DNA from: CAYURR01 sp964446745
GTDB lineage: Bacteria; Bacillota; Clostridia; Lachnospirales; WQUN01
Direction of reading: 5' to 3'
Length of the DNA: 28,348 nt
Assembly: GCA_964446745.1 (NCBI GenBank)
Contig: CAYURR010000017.1
Coordinates: forward strand, 1-28,348
Part shown: positions 7,114 to 15,513 of the stretch, piece by piece
Position numbering within the stretch: the stretch's first letter is position 1
Layout of the letters: each line of letters starts with the position of its first letter
The notes under the pieces: generated by a model
The model's database searches: none
Seen by the model: the letters and a program-made list of their open reading frames with translations, nothing else
Told to the model about the DNA's origin: nothing
Translations under genes and position numbers: made by a program

Positions 7114-8781
7114 CTACATAGTACGATCTACAATTACAAGCGTTAGCGCGGTGCCTTGTTTGGCTGTTTCGGGCAGAAACAGCCTTTTTGATTCGGCGGC
7201 TCGAATCAACGTAAATATCCCGAACATCCACAGATCTATATAAACATGGTGGTCGATATTGGCTTGGGTGGCTCTCGGGAAATCCGACTTGTGAGACTTT
7301 TCAAACAATGCGGCGAGTTTATCAAACCATTGGCCGATATCGCACAATAACGGTGCGAATATCTCCGTTTGCAGTCTCGATAGTTGCGTCGGACTATAAA
7401 TGGGATATTGAGCTACAAATGTATCGCCATCTTTCGTAATCAAACCGCATTTAATAGCCTCGGCCAATTTATCCGTCTCGTCTTCGCTCAGGCCTTCAAC
7501 ACTAAAGCCGGGCTTAACGACACGGGAGTAGAGATCATGCAGCATAACTCTTGTGTGTTTATCGCAGGTAGCTATCTCGGGTCGCGCGTCGGGCCCTGCG
7601 AAGTTATACACCCCGAGCCAATAATACGAGGATACATCGGTTTCATATATATCCGAGCATATCCCGTAGAAATCCTCCCAGCCGCTACCATCGTAATAAC
7701 CGGTTACATCAAGCTTGTGACCGTCGGAGCGGTCGAGCGCGGCGATGTGGTACTTACCCCCGTCCGCGTGGATGTCATAATTACTGCGATCCTTCAGGCG
7801 CAAAAGAAGCGGGTGTGTCCTACTCACATAGCTGATAAATAGAGTAATCACACCCCACATCAGCCGTTCCGTCGCCATATCGCAACCGATAAAGCCTAAC
7901 TCGCGTATACGCTCCTCGTTTTCCCAGAGCCGTTTAATGATACCATCGATAAAGCCCTGTCTGTATTTCGTATAGATCTCCCTTCGGTATTCGAAGTGGC
8001 GGCGATTTAGTATCAGAAACATCGTCTGATACCGCTTGCCTTCAAATGCCAAAAACTCCCGTTCTACAAGCCAATCCAGATCGAATTCAAGATACGGCTT
8101 CGCAACACCCGTCAACTCGGACAGCTCATCGGCCGTCTTGCCCTGCTTGTAGCAGAGTAGGCAAATATTCTGACGCACGAGACTGTCGTTCACGTCCTCT
8201 GTGTCGGGACGCTGCGGCAATTCGCCCGATGCATAAAGCCTCAGACTGCCGGGTCTCATGATATAGCTGCAGTCTTCTTTCATTTCTTTAAGCCCCTTTC
8301 TTACTCGTTTTCGAGCGTCAAACAGGTGCCATGTAATAGCGCTTTCGGTGCTGCATAAGCGTTCGGCTATCTCGCGTACACTGAGGCCGTCGAGGTAATG
8401 TAAGATCATGACCTCGCGTTGCAGTCTGCTCAATGCCGCAATTTTTTGTCTCATACGCAATAGCTCATATTCAAGTGCCGCGCTTTCGGCGTGCTCGGAT
8501 GCAAAGTCCGTGCCGTCCGGCAAGGTCTCGGGCAGAAAATCCGTATCATGACGCTTTAACGCCCTGATTTGGTTGCACCTGCAATATCGTGCGACCTTCC
8601 AGACTAAATGCTCAAGACGCTCGATATAAACCCCTCTGTCCAATACCTTTAAAACCTGCACCATAATCCCCTGAGCGAGATCCTCGCCGTCTGTACGGTT
8701 TCCGGTTTTCTTAATAGCCCAGCTTAGGATCATCGGCAGATATTCCTGCGCTATCCTCTCGTATGCTTCATGTCGCTCCAT
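7114..8781 (-). CDS. Sigma-70-family (ECF-like) sigma factor with long C-terminal extension
   Basis: Residues 1-170 are an ECF-type sigma factor. Region 2 (residues about 10-75) contains DGEDLAQGIMVQVLK. Region 4 (about 113-165) contains SRLQREVMILHYLDGLSVREIAERL followed by a second helix, a standard helix-turn-helix that recognises the -35 box. Typical ECF factors end here at about 170-190 residues; this protein continues to 555. Residues about 200-260 look like an additional winged-helix domain (TADELSELTGVAKPYLEFDLDWLVER). The final 300 residues are of unknown fold, with no membrane segment. No anti-sigma gene is adjacent, so the extension may itself be the sensor. GGGGGAG precedes the ATG. 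It lies 50 bases after the C26 hydrolase gene and may be co-transcribed with it. Target promoters are unknown. Confidence 0.85.
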   Translation of the reverse strand: MERHEAYERIAQEYLPMILSWAIKKTGNRTDGEDLAQGIMVQVLKVLDRGVYIERLEHLVWKVARYCRCNQIRALKRHDTDFLPETLPDGTDFASEHAESAALEYELLRMRQKIAALSRLQREVMILHYLDGLSVREIAERLCSTESAITWHLFDARKRVRKGLKEMKEDCSYIMRPGSLRLYASGELPQRPDTEDVNDSLVRQNICLLCYKQGKTADELSELTGVAKPYLEFDLDWLVEREFLAFEGKRYQTMFLILNRRHFEYRREIYTKYRQGFIDGIIKRLWENEERIRELGFIGCDMATERLMWGVITLFISYVSRTHPLLLRLKDRSNYDIHADGGKYHIAALDRSDGHKLDVTGYYDGSGWEDFYGICSDIYETDVSSYYWLGVYNFAGPDARPEIATCDKHTRVMLHDLYSRVVKPGFSVEGLSEDETDKLAEAIKCGLITKDGDTFVAQYPIYSPTQLSRLQTEIFAPLLCDIGQWFDKLAALFEKSHKSDFPRATQANIDHHVYIDLWMFGIFTLIRAAESKRLFLPETAKQGTALTLVIVDRTM

Positions 8782-8831
8782 CCATGGCTCCCCCTTCGCT
8801 CATATAGATAGTAACCGAGGGCAGGGCTTCC

Positions 8832-9500
8832 TTAGGTTAAACAGCAGTCAATAAAGCGTTTAAATATCGCCTTGCTATGTACATCGTCAAAGATGCCCTC
8901 GGGATGCCATTGAATACCGAGCAAAAACGGGCCCTTTTGATCTTGTGGCTCTATAGCTTCGACATAGCCACCGTTTTGATCGGAGGATAACACAGACACA
9001 GCCGATACACGCAAACCCTCAGCGACCTTGCCGACCACCTGATGATGCCTGGAATTTACCATGATTCGACGTTTTTTGATGATGTCAAAGAGCAGCGTAT
9101 TTTCATCGATACTTACCTCATGCGCGTCAGAGGCTTCGGACTGGTGACCGTCCACATGTTGTATCAATGTGCCGCCGAGTGCGACATTCATCACCTGATG
9201 GCCGCGGCATATGCACAGAATAGGTATACCGGCCTCGCGTGCGCGCTTGAACATGTCTATCTCAAAGGTATCTCGTTCGATGCTGATGCCGCCCGTGAGC
9301 TCGTGCTTGGGTTCGCCGTAGATGTCCGGTGCGACGTCACCGCCACCGGAGATCAATAGTCCGTGCGGTAATGTCTCGATCGTATGATACGGCGTGATCA
9401 ACGGCTCCCCTCCGCTTTCGTAAATGGCTCTCGCGTAGACCTGCGGCAGCGAATAACGTCCTTCCAGTATGCTCGGTGTAATAAAGATATTTGGTCTCAT
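8832..9500 (-). CDS. Peptidase C26 / gamma-glutamyl-gamma-aminobutyrate hydrolase-like protein
   Basis: This 222-residue cytoplasmic class I glutamine-amidotransferase-fold protein resembles PuuD and related C26 hydrolases, which cleave gamma-glutamyl amide bonds. The nucleophile elbow is CICRGHQVMNVALGG with Cys98, and the His-Glu pair is in QWHPEG (His199, Glu201). LLISGGGDVAPDIYGE matches the family oxyanion-side loop. No synthetase domain or partner is adjacent, so it is a stand-alone hydrolase; the exact substrate cannot be read from the sequence. AGGAGG is placed before the ATG, and a good promoter lies at 9531-9559. It is divergent from transketolase. Confidence 0.88.
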   Translation of the reverse strand: MRPNIFITPSILEGRYSLPQVYARAIYESGGEPLITPYHTIETLPHGLLISGGGDVAPDIYGEPKHELTGGISIERDTFEIDMFKRAREAGIPILCICRGHQVMNVALGGTLIQHVDGHQSEASDAHEVSIDENTLLFDIIKKRRIMVNSRHHQVVGKVAEGLRVSAVSVLSSDQNGGYVEAIEPQDQKGPFLLGIQWHPEGIFDDVHSKAIFKRFIDCCLT

Positions 9501-9530
9501 ATACCCTCCTACTTGTAGTTGTTTTGGAAG

Positions 9531-9559
9531 ATTGTAACAGCAGACTAAGAATCATTCAA
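9531..9559 (-). promoter_or_regulatory. Promoter of the C26 hydrolase (and probably sigma-factor) unit
   Basis: Reading the - strand, TTGAAT (9559-9554) and TACAAT (9536-9531) are separated by 17 bases, and TGT before the -10 makes it extended. It lies about 30 bases before the hydrolase start codon. It is back to back with the transketolase promoter, with nine bases between the two -35 boxes. Confidence 0.7.
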
Positions 9560-9567
9560 TAAACAGC

Positions 9568-9596
9568 TTGACATAGGGTTCTCGATATATCATTAT
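9568..9596 (+). promoter_or_regulatory. Promoter of transketolase
   Basis: A consensus TTGACA (9568-9573) is followed after 17 bases by CATTAT (9591-9596), four of six matches to the -10 consensus. The start of transcription would be near 9603, about 38 bases before the ATG. A slightly later TATGAT is present, but its spacing of 20 bases is less favourable. Confidence 0.6.
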
Positions 9597-9640
9597 GATA
9601 ATGTATGCTTACATTAGTATGTATAAATTAGGAGGATAAC

Positions 9641-11662
9641 ATGAAGGATATCAAGCAAAAGGCCATAGATACGATCAGGGTTCTGAGTGCGGAAACGATA
9701 GAGAAGGCAAAAAGCGGTCACCCGGGCACACCACTCGGCGCGGCACCGGCGGCATATACATTGTGGGAAAACATGCGCATAGCTCCGAAAAATCCGGACT
9801 TCCCGGACAGAGACAGGTTCGTGCTCTCGGCCGGACACGGCTCGGCGCTTTTGTATACATTACTGCATCTGTTCGGCTATGGGCTCACGGCAGAGGATCT
9901 GCAACAGTTCAGGCAGCACGGGAGCCTTACGCCCGGTCATCCGGAATATCACCATACAAAGGGCGTAGAGATCACGACAGGTCCGCTCGGGCAGGGTATC
10001 GCGAACGCGGTTGGTATGGCTATAGCCGAGGCGCGGCTTGCGGCTGAGTTCAATAAGTCAGACTGCAAGATCGTAAACCATTTTACCTACGCGTTGTGCG
10101 GTGACGGTTGCATGATGGAGGGGATATCCGGCGAGGCGGCTTCGCTTGCGGGTACGCTCGCACTCGGTAAGCTTGTAGTGCTTTATGATTCCAATAACAT
10201 AACAATAGAGGGCAACACGGATATAGCATTCAGAGAGGATGTCGGCGCACGCTTTTCGGCCTACGGCTGGCATGTACAAAAGCTTGAAGACGGCAACGAT
10301 ACCGATGCTATCAAGAAAGCGCTCGAACTCGCAAAATCCGCAACGGATAAACCGAGCCTCATAGAGATCAAGACGCAGATCGGCTTCGGCGCACCGAACA
10401 AGCAAGGCAAGCCTTCGGCACATGGCGAACCGCTCGGAACAGACGAGCTTGCGGCATTGAAGAAGAATCTGGGCTTTGAGGATGTAGAAGCGTTCTGTGT
10501 GCCCGAGGATGTTAAATCTCATATGCAAAAGCTGCAGGAACGCCTAAACGCAAACGAGGACGCATGGAACGAGTTACTCACACAATACGCAAAGAAATAC
10601 CCCCAGGATTATCAGAAATGGCAACGCTGGCATGCGGCTACGGGTGCATCCACCACAGATACGCTCTGTGATGAGTTATGGGCCGACAAGGATTTCTGGA
10701 CATACGAAGGGAACCTCGCGACGCGTTCGTCGTCTGAAGCCGTATTAAACAAGCTTTGCAAATATGCGGATAATCTGCTCGGCGGTGCGGCAGATCTTGC
10801 GCCGTCCACCAAGAGCCTCATGAAAGGTAAAGGGGATTTTTCGGCTGCGGACTATAGCGGATCGAATATGCATTTCGGTGTTAGGGAACATGCGATGGCC
10901 GCAATAGCAAACGGTATGGCGGTACATGGCGGACTGAGACCGTATGTGGCGGGCTTCTTTGTGTTCTCGGACTATATGAAGCCGTCCATGCGCCTTTCGG
11001 CGATGATGAAGCTGCCCGTGGTATATGTAATGACACACGACAGCATCGGCGTGGGCGAGGACGGGCCTACGCATCAGCCGATCGAACATCTCGCGATGCT
11101 GCGCGGTATACCGGGCTTTACGGTCATAAGACCCTGCGACACCAACGAGACCGCTGCGGCTTGGTATCTTGCTATGAAGCGCACGAACAGTCCGACCGCA
11201 TTGATTCTATCGCGTCAGAACCTTACACTGCTTGATGAGAGCTCAAGGGAAGGCTCAAACGGAAACGTGTTGCGTGGCGGATACATCCTCAGGGACAGCA
11301 AGAAGCCGGAACCCGATATGATCCTGATCGCATCGGGCTCGGAGGTAGAGCTGGTGATAAAGGCTCAAGAGATACTGTCCGCGAAGGGCATAGATGCGCG
11401 CGTTGTGAGCATGATGTCGATGGAGGTATTCGAGGAGCAGGACGAGGCATACAGAAACAGCGTTCTGCCGCCGCATATTCAAAAGCGTGTGGCTGTTGAG
11501 GCGGGCATCACGATGTCCTGGCACAAATATGTAGGCCGTGACGGTGTGATCATAGGCATTGATCACTTCGGAGCGTCAGCTCCTTATAGCCTGCTGCTGA
11601 AGGAATTCGGTTTTACGGCGGAGCGAGTAGCAGAGGTTGCCGAGGGCTTGGTAAAACAATAA
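9641..11662 (+). CDS. tkt: Transketolase
   Basis: This thiamine-diphosphate enzyme of the non-oxidative pentose phosphate pathway transfers two-carbon units between sugar phosphates. At 673 residues it is full length. The N-terminal TPP domain has SGHPGTPLGAAP, TTGPLGQGIANAVGMA and the metal/TPP motif GDGCMMEGISGEAASLAG (from residue 154). The central pyrimidine domain has the catalytic-Glu segment FGVREHAMAAIANG and THDSIGVGEDGPTHQPIEHL, followed by RPCDTNE. The C-terminal domain includes SGSEVELV and GRDGVIIGIDHFGASAP. AGGAGG (9630-9635) stands five bases before ATG 9641. It could process ribose-5-phosphate produced by the nucleoside salvage operon in this window. Confidence 0.97.
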   Translation: MKDIKQKAIDTIRVLSAETIEKAKSGHPGTPLGAAPAAYTLWENMRIAPKNPDFPDRDRFVLSAGHGSALLYTLLHLFGYGLTAEDLQQFRQHGSLTPGHPEYHHTKGVEITTGPLGQGIANAVGMAIAEARLAAEFNKSDCKIVNHFTYALCGDGCMMEGISGEAASLAGTLALGKLVVLYDSNNITIEGNTDIAFREDVGARFSAYGWHVQKLEDGNDTDAIKKALELAKSATDKPSLIEIKTQIGFGAPNKQGKPSAHGEPLGTDELAALKKNLGFEDVEAFCVPEDVKSHMQKLQERLNANEDAWNELLTQYAKKYPQDYQKWQRWHAATGASTTDTLCDELWADKDFWTYEGNLATRSSSEAVLNKLCKYADNLLGGAADLAPSTKSLMKGKGDFSAADYSGSNMHFGVREHAMAAIANGMAVHGGLRPYVAGFFVFSDYMKPSMRLSAMMKLPVVYVMTHDSIGVGEDGPTHQPIEHLAMLRGIPGFTVIRPCDTNETAAAWYLAMKRTNSPTALILSRQNLTLLDESSREGSNGNVLRGGYILRDSKKPEPDMILIASGSEVELVIKAQEILSAKGIDARVVSMMSMEVFEEQDEAYRNSVLPPHIQKRVAVEAGITMSWHKYVGRDGVIIGIDHFGASAPYSLLLKEFGFTAERVAEVAEGLVKQ

Positions 11663-11740
11663 CGACAGCACTTTCCGTCAAGCCGATCTGATCGCGCGGT
11701 GATATCCTATCAATGTAACCAACGGGAAAGGGAAGAAGCC

Positions 11741-13378
11741 ATGAACGACAATAATGCTATAGCGGCATCCTTGGCATTGATAGAGCGGCGCATCGGGCAG
11801 AAGCTTTCGACGGATATCCTCGCGACCAGCGTGTTTATATCGAAGTATCATTATCAGAGGTTGTTTCATGAGGCCGTAGGCGACAGCGTGATGGAATACG
11901 TCAAGAAACGCCGACTGACTCTCGCGGCGGAGGAGCTAACGGATCCGCGCTCGAATGCAACGGTACTTGATATCGCGCTCAAATATGGTTATGACAGCCA
12001 TGAGGGTTTCAGCCGCGCATTCAAGGCATACACGGGTGTATCTCCGACAGAATACAGGCGTTTCGGGCTTGGCACCCCTTTCCGAAATCTATTTGAGAAG
12101 GGGATAGTGACAATGAAAAGTCAAGTAAAGTACAAGCAAAGCACCGACGCGATCATCAAGGACATAAACGAATTGACGGCGGAGCTGTTTCATGAGGCAG
12201 AGTTTATACGTAAGCATGCGTATCCGCCGTTAGATGGATTTGTCAACATGATCGCGCAGCGTGCGGAGGCATTGGCTGAGCAGATGCGCGACGGATGCTC
12301 GGCTGTATCGGGGCTCACGGATAGCTTTGGTGAGATCACGAAGCGGTTTGGCATCATCAAGATGATTGACAATGCTGCTTTCTGGCACAATATTCTGGGA
12401 TTTACCGCGTGCTTATGGATACGCCGTATGCAAACGGAGCTGGCCGAGAAATATGTGCCTATAGCCGAAAAAATTTTGGAGACTGCTCAACACATGGTAT
12501 TGAAGGCCGGTAAGGTGGCGGGAATCCTGAATGATCTGGCCGCGTTGATATTTGAGGATATGCTCAGGACTGTTGATCAGGGTGTAAACAATATCGCGGA
12601 TGCAATAGATCAACTTGCTGCCGATGCGGTTAGCACCTCGCAGGGTATAAAGGGATATACCTATATAGCCGAAGAGGTAGCGGCTGTGTCATGTGATATT
12701 AAAGCTGCTGCACAGAGGCTTCGTATGTCATGCACGGAGGCAAGCGCAAGTAGTAAGCTCGAGGCCGAAAAGGCCGCATATCAGTCTATTGATGAAATGT
12801 TATTCAGACTGGAGATAATAGGATTTACAGCGGATGCGGATTTATTCCGCGCACCGCAGCACGAAGAGACGAGGGCTATGTGTGATGGCGTAGCTAATCT
12901 GATCGTAAGCATCAAGGATAAATCGGCTGTTATCGGCGGGATTATATCAGAGACCGAAGCGAATATTCGTATATTTGAGCAAAAGCCCACAGACATCAGA
13001 ACCGGATATGACAAACACCTCAGTGATATTGCATATCAAGGCAGTATCCTAAACTTCTTCCTGAAAGGCGAGCTCTCGTATGAAAAACTCGGTAAGATGC
13101 TTGCTGAGGATGAGAAGCAATACGCTGATCAGATACAGGTTAAAATGAACAGTTTTATTGCAGCTGCGAACGGCTATATAAGCGAACATCTTGCAGGAGC
13201 GGAATTAAAGGCGGCGGTTACAAGCCTATCTGAGCAGGTATCTGAGGTTGAGAGGCTGATAAACGCGGAAGAGACCCGCCTGAGTCCGATGGCTGCCCCA
13301 TTAAAGGTGATCGCTCTCGAATGCGAGGGTTTGTCCAAACGCATACGGCAATTGGCCGATATGGTTGAGGCAGAGTAG
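11741..13378 (+). CDS. AraC-family regulator with long helical C-terminal region
   Basis: Residues 1-105 form an AraC/XylS-type DNA-binding domain at the N-terminus: STDILATSVFISKYHYQRLF for the first helix-turn-helix, and ATVLDIALKYGYDSHEGFSR with FKAYTGVSPTEYRR for the second. From about residue 120 to the end (545) the protein is rich in Ala, Glu, Ile and Leu with few prolines, suggesting long helices or coiled coils. There is no membrane segment, and I recognise no known ligand-binding family such as GyrI-like or cupin. GTG 11699 would add 14 residues, but ATG 11741 has the purine-rich site GGGAAGAAG close upstream and is preferred. It lies 78 bases after transketolase, possibly in the same transcript. 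Target and signal are unknown. Confidence 0.8.
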   Translation: MNDNNAIAASLALIERRIGQKLSTDILATSVFISKYHYQRLFHEAVGDSVMEYVKKRRLTLAAEELTDPRSNATVLDIALKYGYDSHEGFSRAFKAYTGVSPTEYRRFGLGTPFRNLFEKGIVTMKSQVKYKQSTDAIIKDINELTAELFHEAEFIRKHAYPPLDGFVNMIAQRAEALAEQMRDGCSAVSGLTDSFGEITKRFGIIKMIDNAAFWHNILGFTACLWIRRMQTELAEKYVPIAEKILETAQHMVLKAGKVAGILNDLAALIFEDMLRTVDQGVNNIADAIDQLAADAVSTSQGIKGYTYIAEEVAAVSCDIKAAAQRLRMSCTEASASSKLEAEKAAYQSIDEMLFRLEIIGFTADADLFRAPQHEETRAMCDGVANLIVSIKDKSAVIGGIISETEANIRIFEQKPTDIRTGYDKHLSDIAYQGSILNFFLKGELSYEKLGKMLAEDEKQYADQIQVKMNSFIAAANGYISEHLAGAELKAAVTSLSEQVSEVERLINAEETRLSPMAAPLKVIALECEGLSKRIRQLADMVEAE

Positions 13379-13391
13379 GGATAAAGGGATT

Positions 13392-13480
13392 AAAAGAGGC
13401 TGTTACAGAAAACAAAACCATACCACGGATTTACTTCGTGTCAATCCTTGGTATGGTTTCGACCTGTAACAGCCTCTTTT
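13392..13480. terminator. Bidirectional terminator, 89-base nested palindrome
   Basis: A perfect 17-bp arm AAAAGAGGCTGTTACAG (13392-13408) pairs with its complement at 13464-13480. Inside it, AAACCATACCA (13415-13425) pairs perfectly with TGGTATGGTTT (13449-13459), and GGATT/AATCC close the centre. Both strands end in CCTCTTTT, so it can terminate the AraC gene on + and the M42 operon on -. The size and perfection exceed a usual terminator, so a miniature mobile element remains possible. Confidence 0.75.
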
Positions 13481-13500
13481 ATTTACTGTTTATATTTAAC

Positions 13501-14502
13501 TTAGCCTACGATCTCCATCTCAAGGCATGCAACAGTCAGGTTTATGCAGTCTTCGATATCGGACAGCGAGCACATCTCCGAGCCGCTGTGGATGTAACGG
13601 GTGGCAATGGAGATGCCGCCGCTCGGTACGCCGCTCTTGTTTACATGGATAGCGCCGGAGTCTGTGCCGCCACCCACAAGCACCTCGCGTTGATGCTTGA
13701 TGTTATGTTGCTTGGCGGCCTTTTCCATATGGTCGATGATCATCGGATGGCACAGTAGCGACGCGTCCTTGATCTTTACGCATGCGCCGTTGCCCATCTT
13801 CATCGGGAAATGCTGCGCCTTTGGTGTATCGACAGAGAAGGTAACATCGAAGCAGATACCGTAGTCCGGATCGATCGCGTATGCGGAGGTCTTAGCGCCA
13901 CGAAGGCCGACCTCTTCCTGTACGGTGAATACATAATATATGTCATATACGGGATTTTTGATCTTCTTAGCGGCCTCAATCATCACAAAGCAGCCGATGC
14001 GATCGTCCAAGGCCGGTGAAATGATTTTGGTCTCATCTACTATGGGCTCCGCGAGATACACGCAAGTGTCTCCGATGTCAACGTATTTTTTTGCATCGGC
14101 CTCATCCTTTGCGCCGATGTCGATATACATGTTATCGAGCCTCATCTTAGTTTGGTCGTCCATGCGTTCGCATCCGATAACGCCGACAGTGCCGTTCGAG
14201 AAGATTACCCTGTCGTGCAGGCTCGTGAAACCGCCGATGCCGCCGACTGCCGAAAATCTTAGGAAGCCCTTTTCATCAATATGCGTGACCATGAAACCGA
14301 TCTGATCCATGTGACCGGCGAGCATCATCTTCTTTGCATCTGGTTTGCCGCATTTCTTTACCGCAATCAAGTTGCCGAGTGCGTCCACACGGCATTCGTC
14401 CACATAATCCTTGATGCTCTCCTCTATGAACTTACATATGGCCGTTTCCCTGCCCGTCGGTGAATTGACCGCGCATATCTGTTTCAGCAAATTTTTATCC
14501 AT
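13501..14502 (-). CDS. M42 family metallopeptidase, third of three paralogues
   Basis: A cytoplasmic di-metal aminopeptidase of family M42 (TET, glutamyl- or deblocking-aminopeptidase type), which trims amino acids from peptides in large dodecameric shells. This 333-residue copy has LAGHMDQIGFMV (metal His and catalytic Asp), ALDDRIGC (bridging Asp), TVQEEVGLRGAK (catalytic and metal Glu), CFDVTF (metal Asp) and RYIHSGSE (last metal His). The ATG at 14520 would add six residues and directly follows the previous gene's stop. GGAGGT (14517-14512) instead places the start at ATG 14502, giving MDKNLLKQ. Last gene of the Rpn/M42 operon before the large palindrome. Confidence 0.92.
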   Translation of the reverse strand: MDKNLLKQICAVNSPTGRETAICKFIEESIKDYVDECRVDALGNLIAVKKCGKPDAKKMMLAGHMDQIGFMVTHIDEKGFLRFSAVGGIGGFTSLHDRVIFSNGTVGVIGCERMDDQTKMRLDNMYIDIGAKDEADAKKYVDIGDTCVYLAEPIVDETKIISPALDDRIGCFVMIEAAKKIKNPVYDIYYVFTVQEEVGLRGAKTSAYAIDPDYGICFDVTFSVDTPKAQHFPMKMGNGACVKIKDASLLCHPMIIDHMEKAAKQHNIKHQREVLVGGGTDSGAIHVNKSGVPSGGISIATRYIHSGSEMCSLSDIEDCINLTVACLEMEIVG

Positions 14503-14520
14503 TCCGTTATGACCTCCCAT

Positions 14521-15513
14521 TTATACCAAAGCCTTTAACAGCTTGATTAGGTTTTCGTAGTCGTTCAGATCCACTACCGATACCGGCGAATGTATATACC
14601 TACACGGCACGGCCAAGCCTATTACAGCCATACCTTCTTTTGCCTGCGAAAAGCGCATAGCATCCGTACCGCCCATACCTGTACGGCGAACCTGTATCGG
14701 AATGCCCTGTGCCTGAGCGGTTCCGAGTACACGCTCTACACAATCCTTCCTGTAAACCGTGCCGCGATCCAGCAGCGATACCGCGGGGCCCTTGCCCATA
14801 TATGTTACGGATTTATCATGCTCTTCCTTGATCGTATCCGCGCAGATTGTACCCTCTACGATGATCGCTATGTCTGCGGTTATGTTATTTGAGGCCACGG
14901 CTGAACCACGGCAGCCGACCTCCTCCTGGGCGGTGAATACCGCTGTGATTTTAGACTTTGTGTCAGACTTCAAAACCTCGATGATTGCTGCACAGCCGAC
15001 GCGATCGTCGAGTGCCTTTGACATAGCCTTATTATCTCCGAATTCCCTGTATTCGGTCGCAAAACCCACATAGTCACCGACACTTACGAGCTTTTCTGCG
15101 TCGGCCTTATTGAACAAGCCGATGTCGATATACATATCGTCTACGGTATGAGCCTTTGTGCGTTCCTCGGGCTTTTGCTGGTGGATGGGCTTTGAACCGA
15201 TGACACCGTTGATCTTCTTGTCGCCGACCTTTACTTGCTTTGAAACCAGAACGCGTGGATCACAGCCCCATGAGCCGAAGCGTATAAGGCCCGTTGCATC
15301 TATACCCTTTACTACCATGCCGACCTCATCCATATGCGCACAGAGTACGGTATGCGGACCGGTTGCATTCCCGTTTTTAATGGCTATGAGGTTGCCTATT
15401 CGATCGGTATACAGCCTGTCTACATGCCCCGAAAGCTCTTCTTTTATTATCTCGCGGACTTCCTTTTCGAAGCCCGGCAGCCCCATGGCCTCTGTCAATC
15501 TCTTTAACAGCAC
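14521..15513 (-). CDS. M42 family metallopeptidase, second of three paralogues
   Basis: A 330-residue M42 aminopeptidase-type protein. Visible motifs are LCAHMDEVGMVV, ALDDRVGC, TAQEEVGCRGSAVAS, IIVEGTICAD and CRYIHSPVSV. The metal ligand that is Asp in its two neighbours is Glu here (IVEGT), a variant I recall from the FrvX-like branch, so substrate preference probably differs. A TTG at 15534 opens the frame, but GGAGG (15525-15521) fits GTG 15513, giving MLLKRLTEAMGLPG. The start overlaps the end of the first M42 gene by 10 bases, implying coupled translation. Confidence 0.92.
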   Translation of the reverse strand: MLLKRLTEAMGLPGFEKEVREIIKEELSGHVDRLYTDRIGNLIAIKNGNATGPHTVLCAHMDEVGMVVKGIDATGLIRFGSWGCDPRVLVSKQVKVGDKKINGVIGSKPIHQQKPEERTKAHTVDDMYIDIGLFNKADAEKLVSVGDYVGFATEYREFGDNKAMSKALDDRVGCAAIIEVLKSDTKSKITAVFTAQEEVGCRGSAVASNNITADIAIIVEGTICADTIKEEHDKSVTYMGKGPAVSLLDRGTVYRKDCVERVLGTAQAQGIPIQVRRTGMGGTDAMRFSQAKEGMAVIGLAVPCRYIHSPVSVVDLNDYENLIKLLKALV

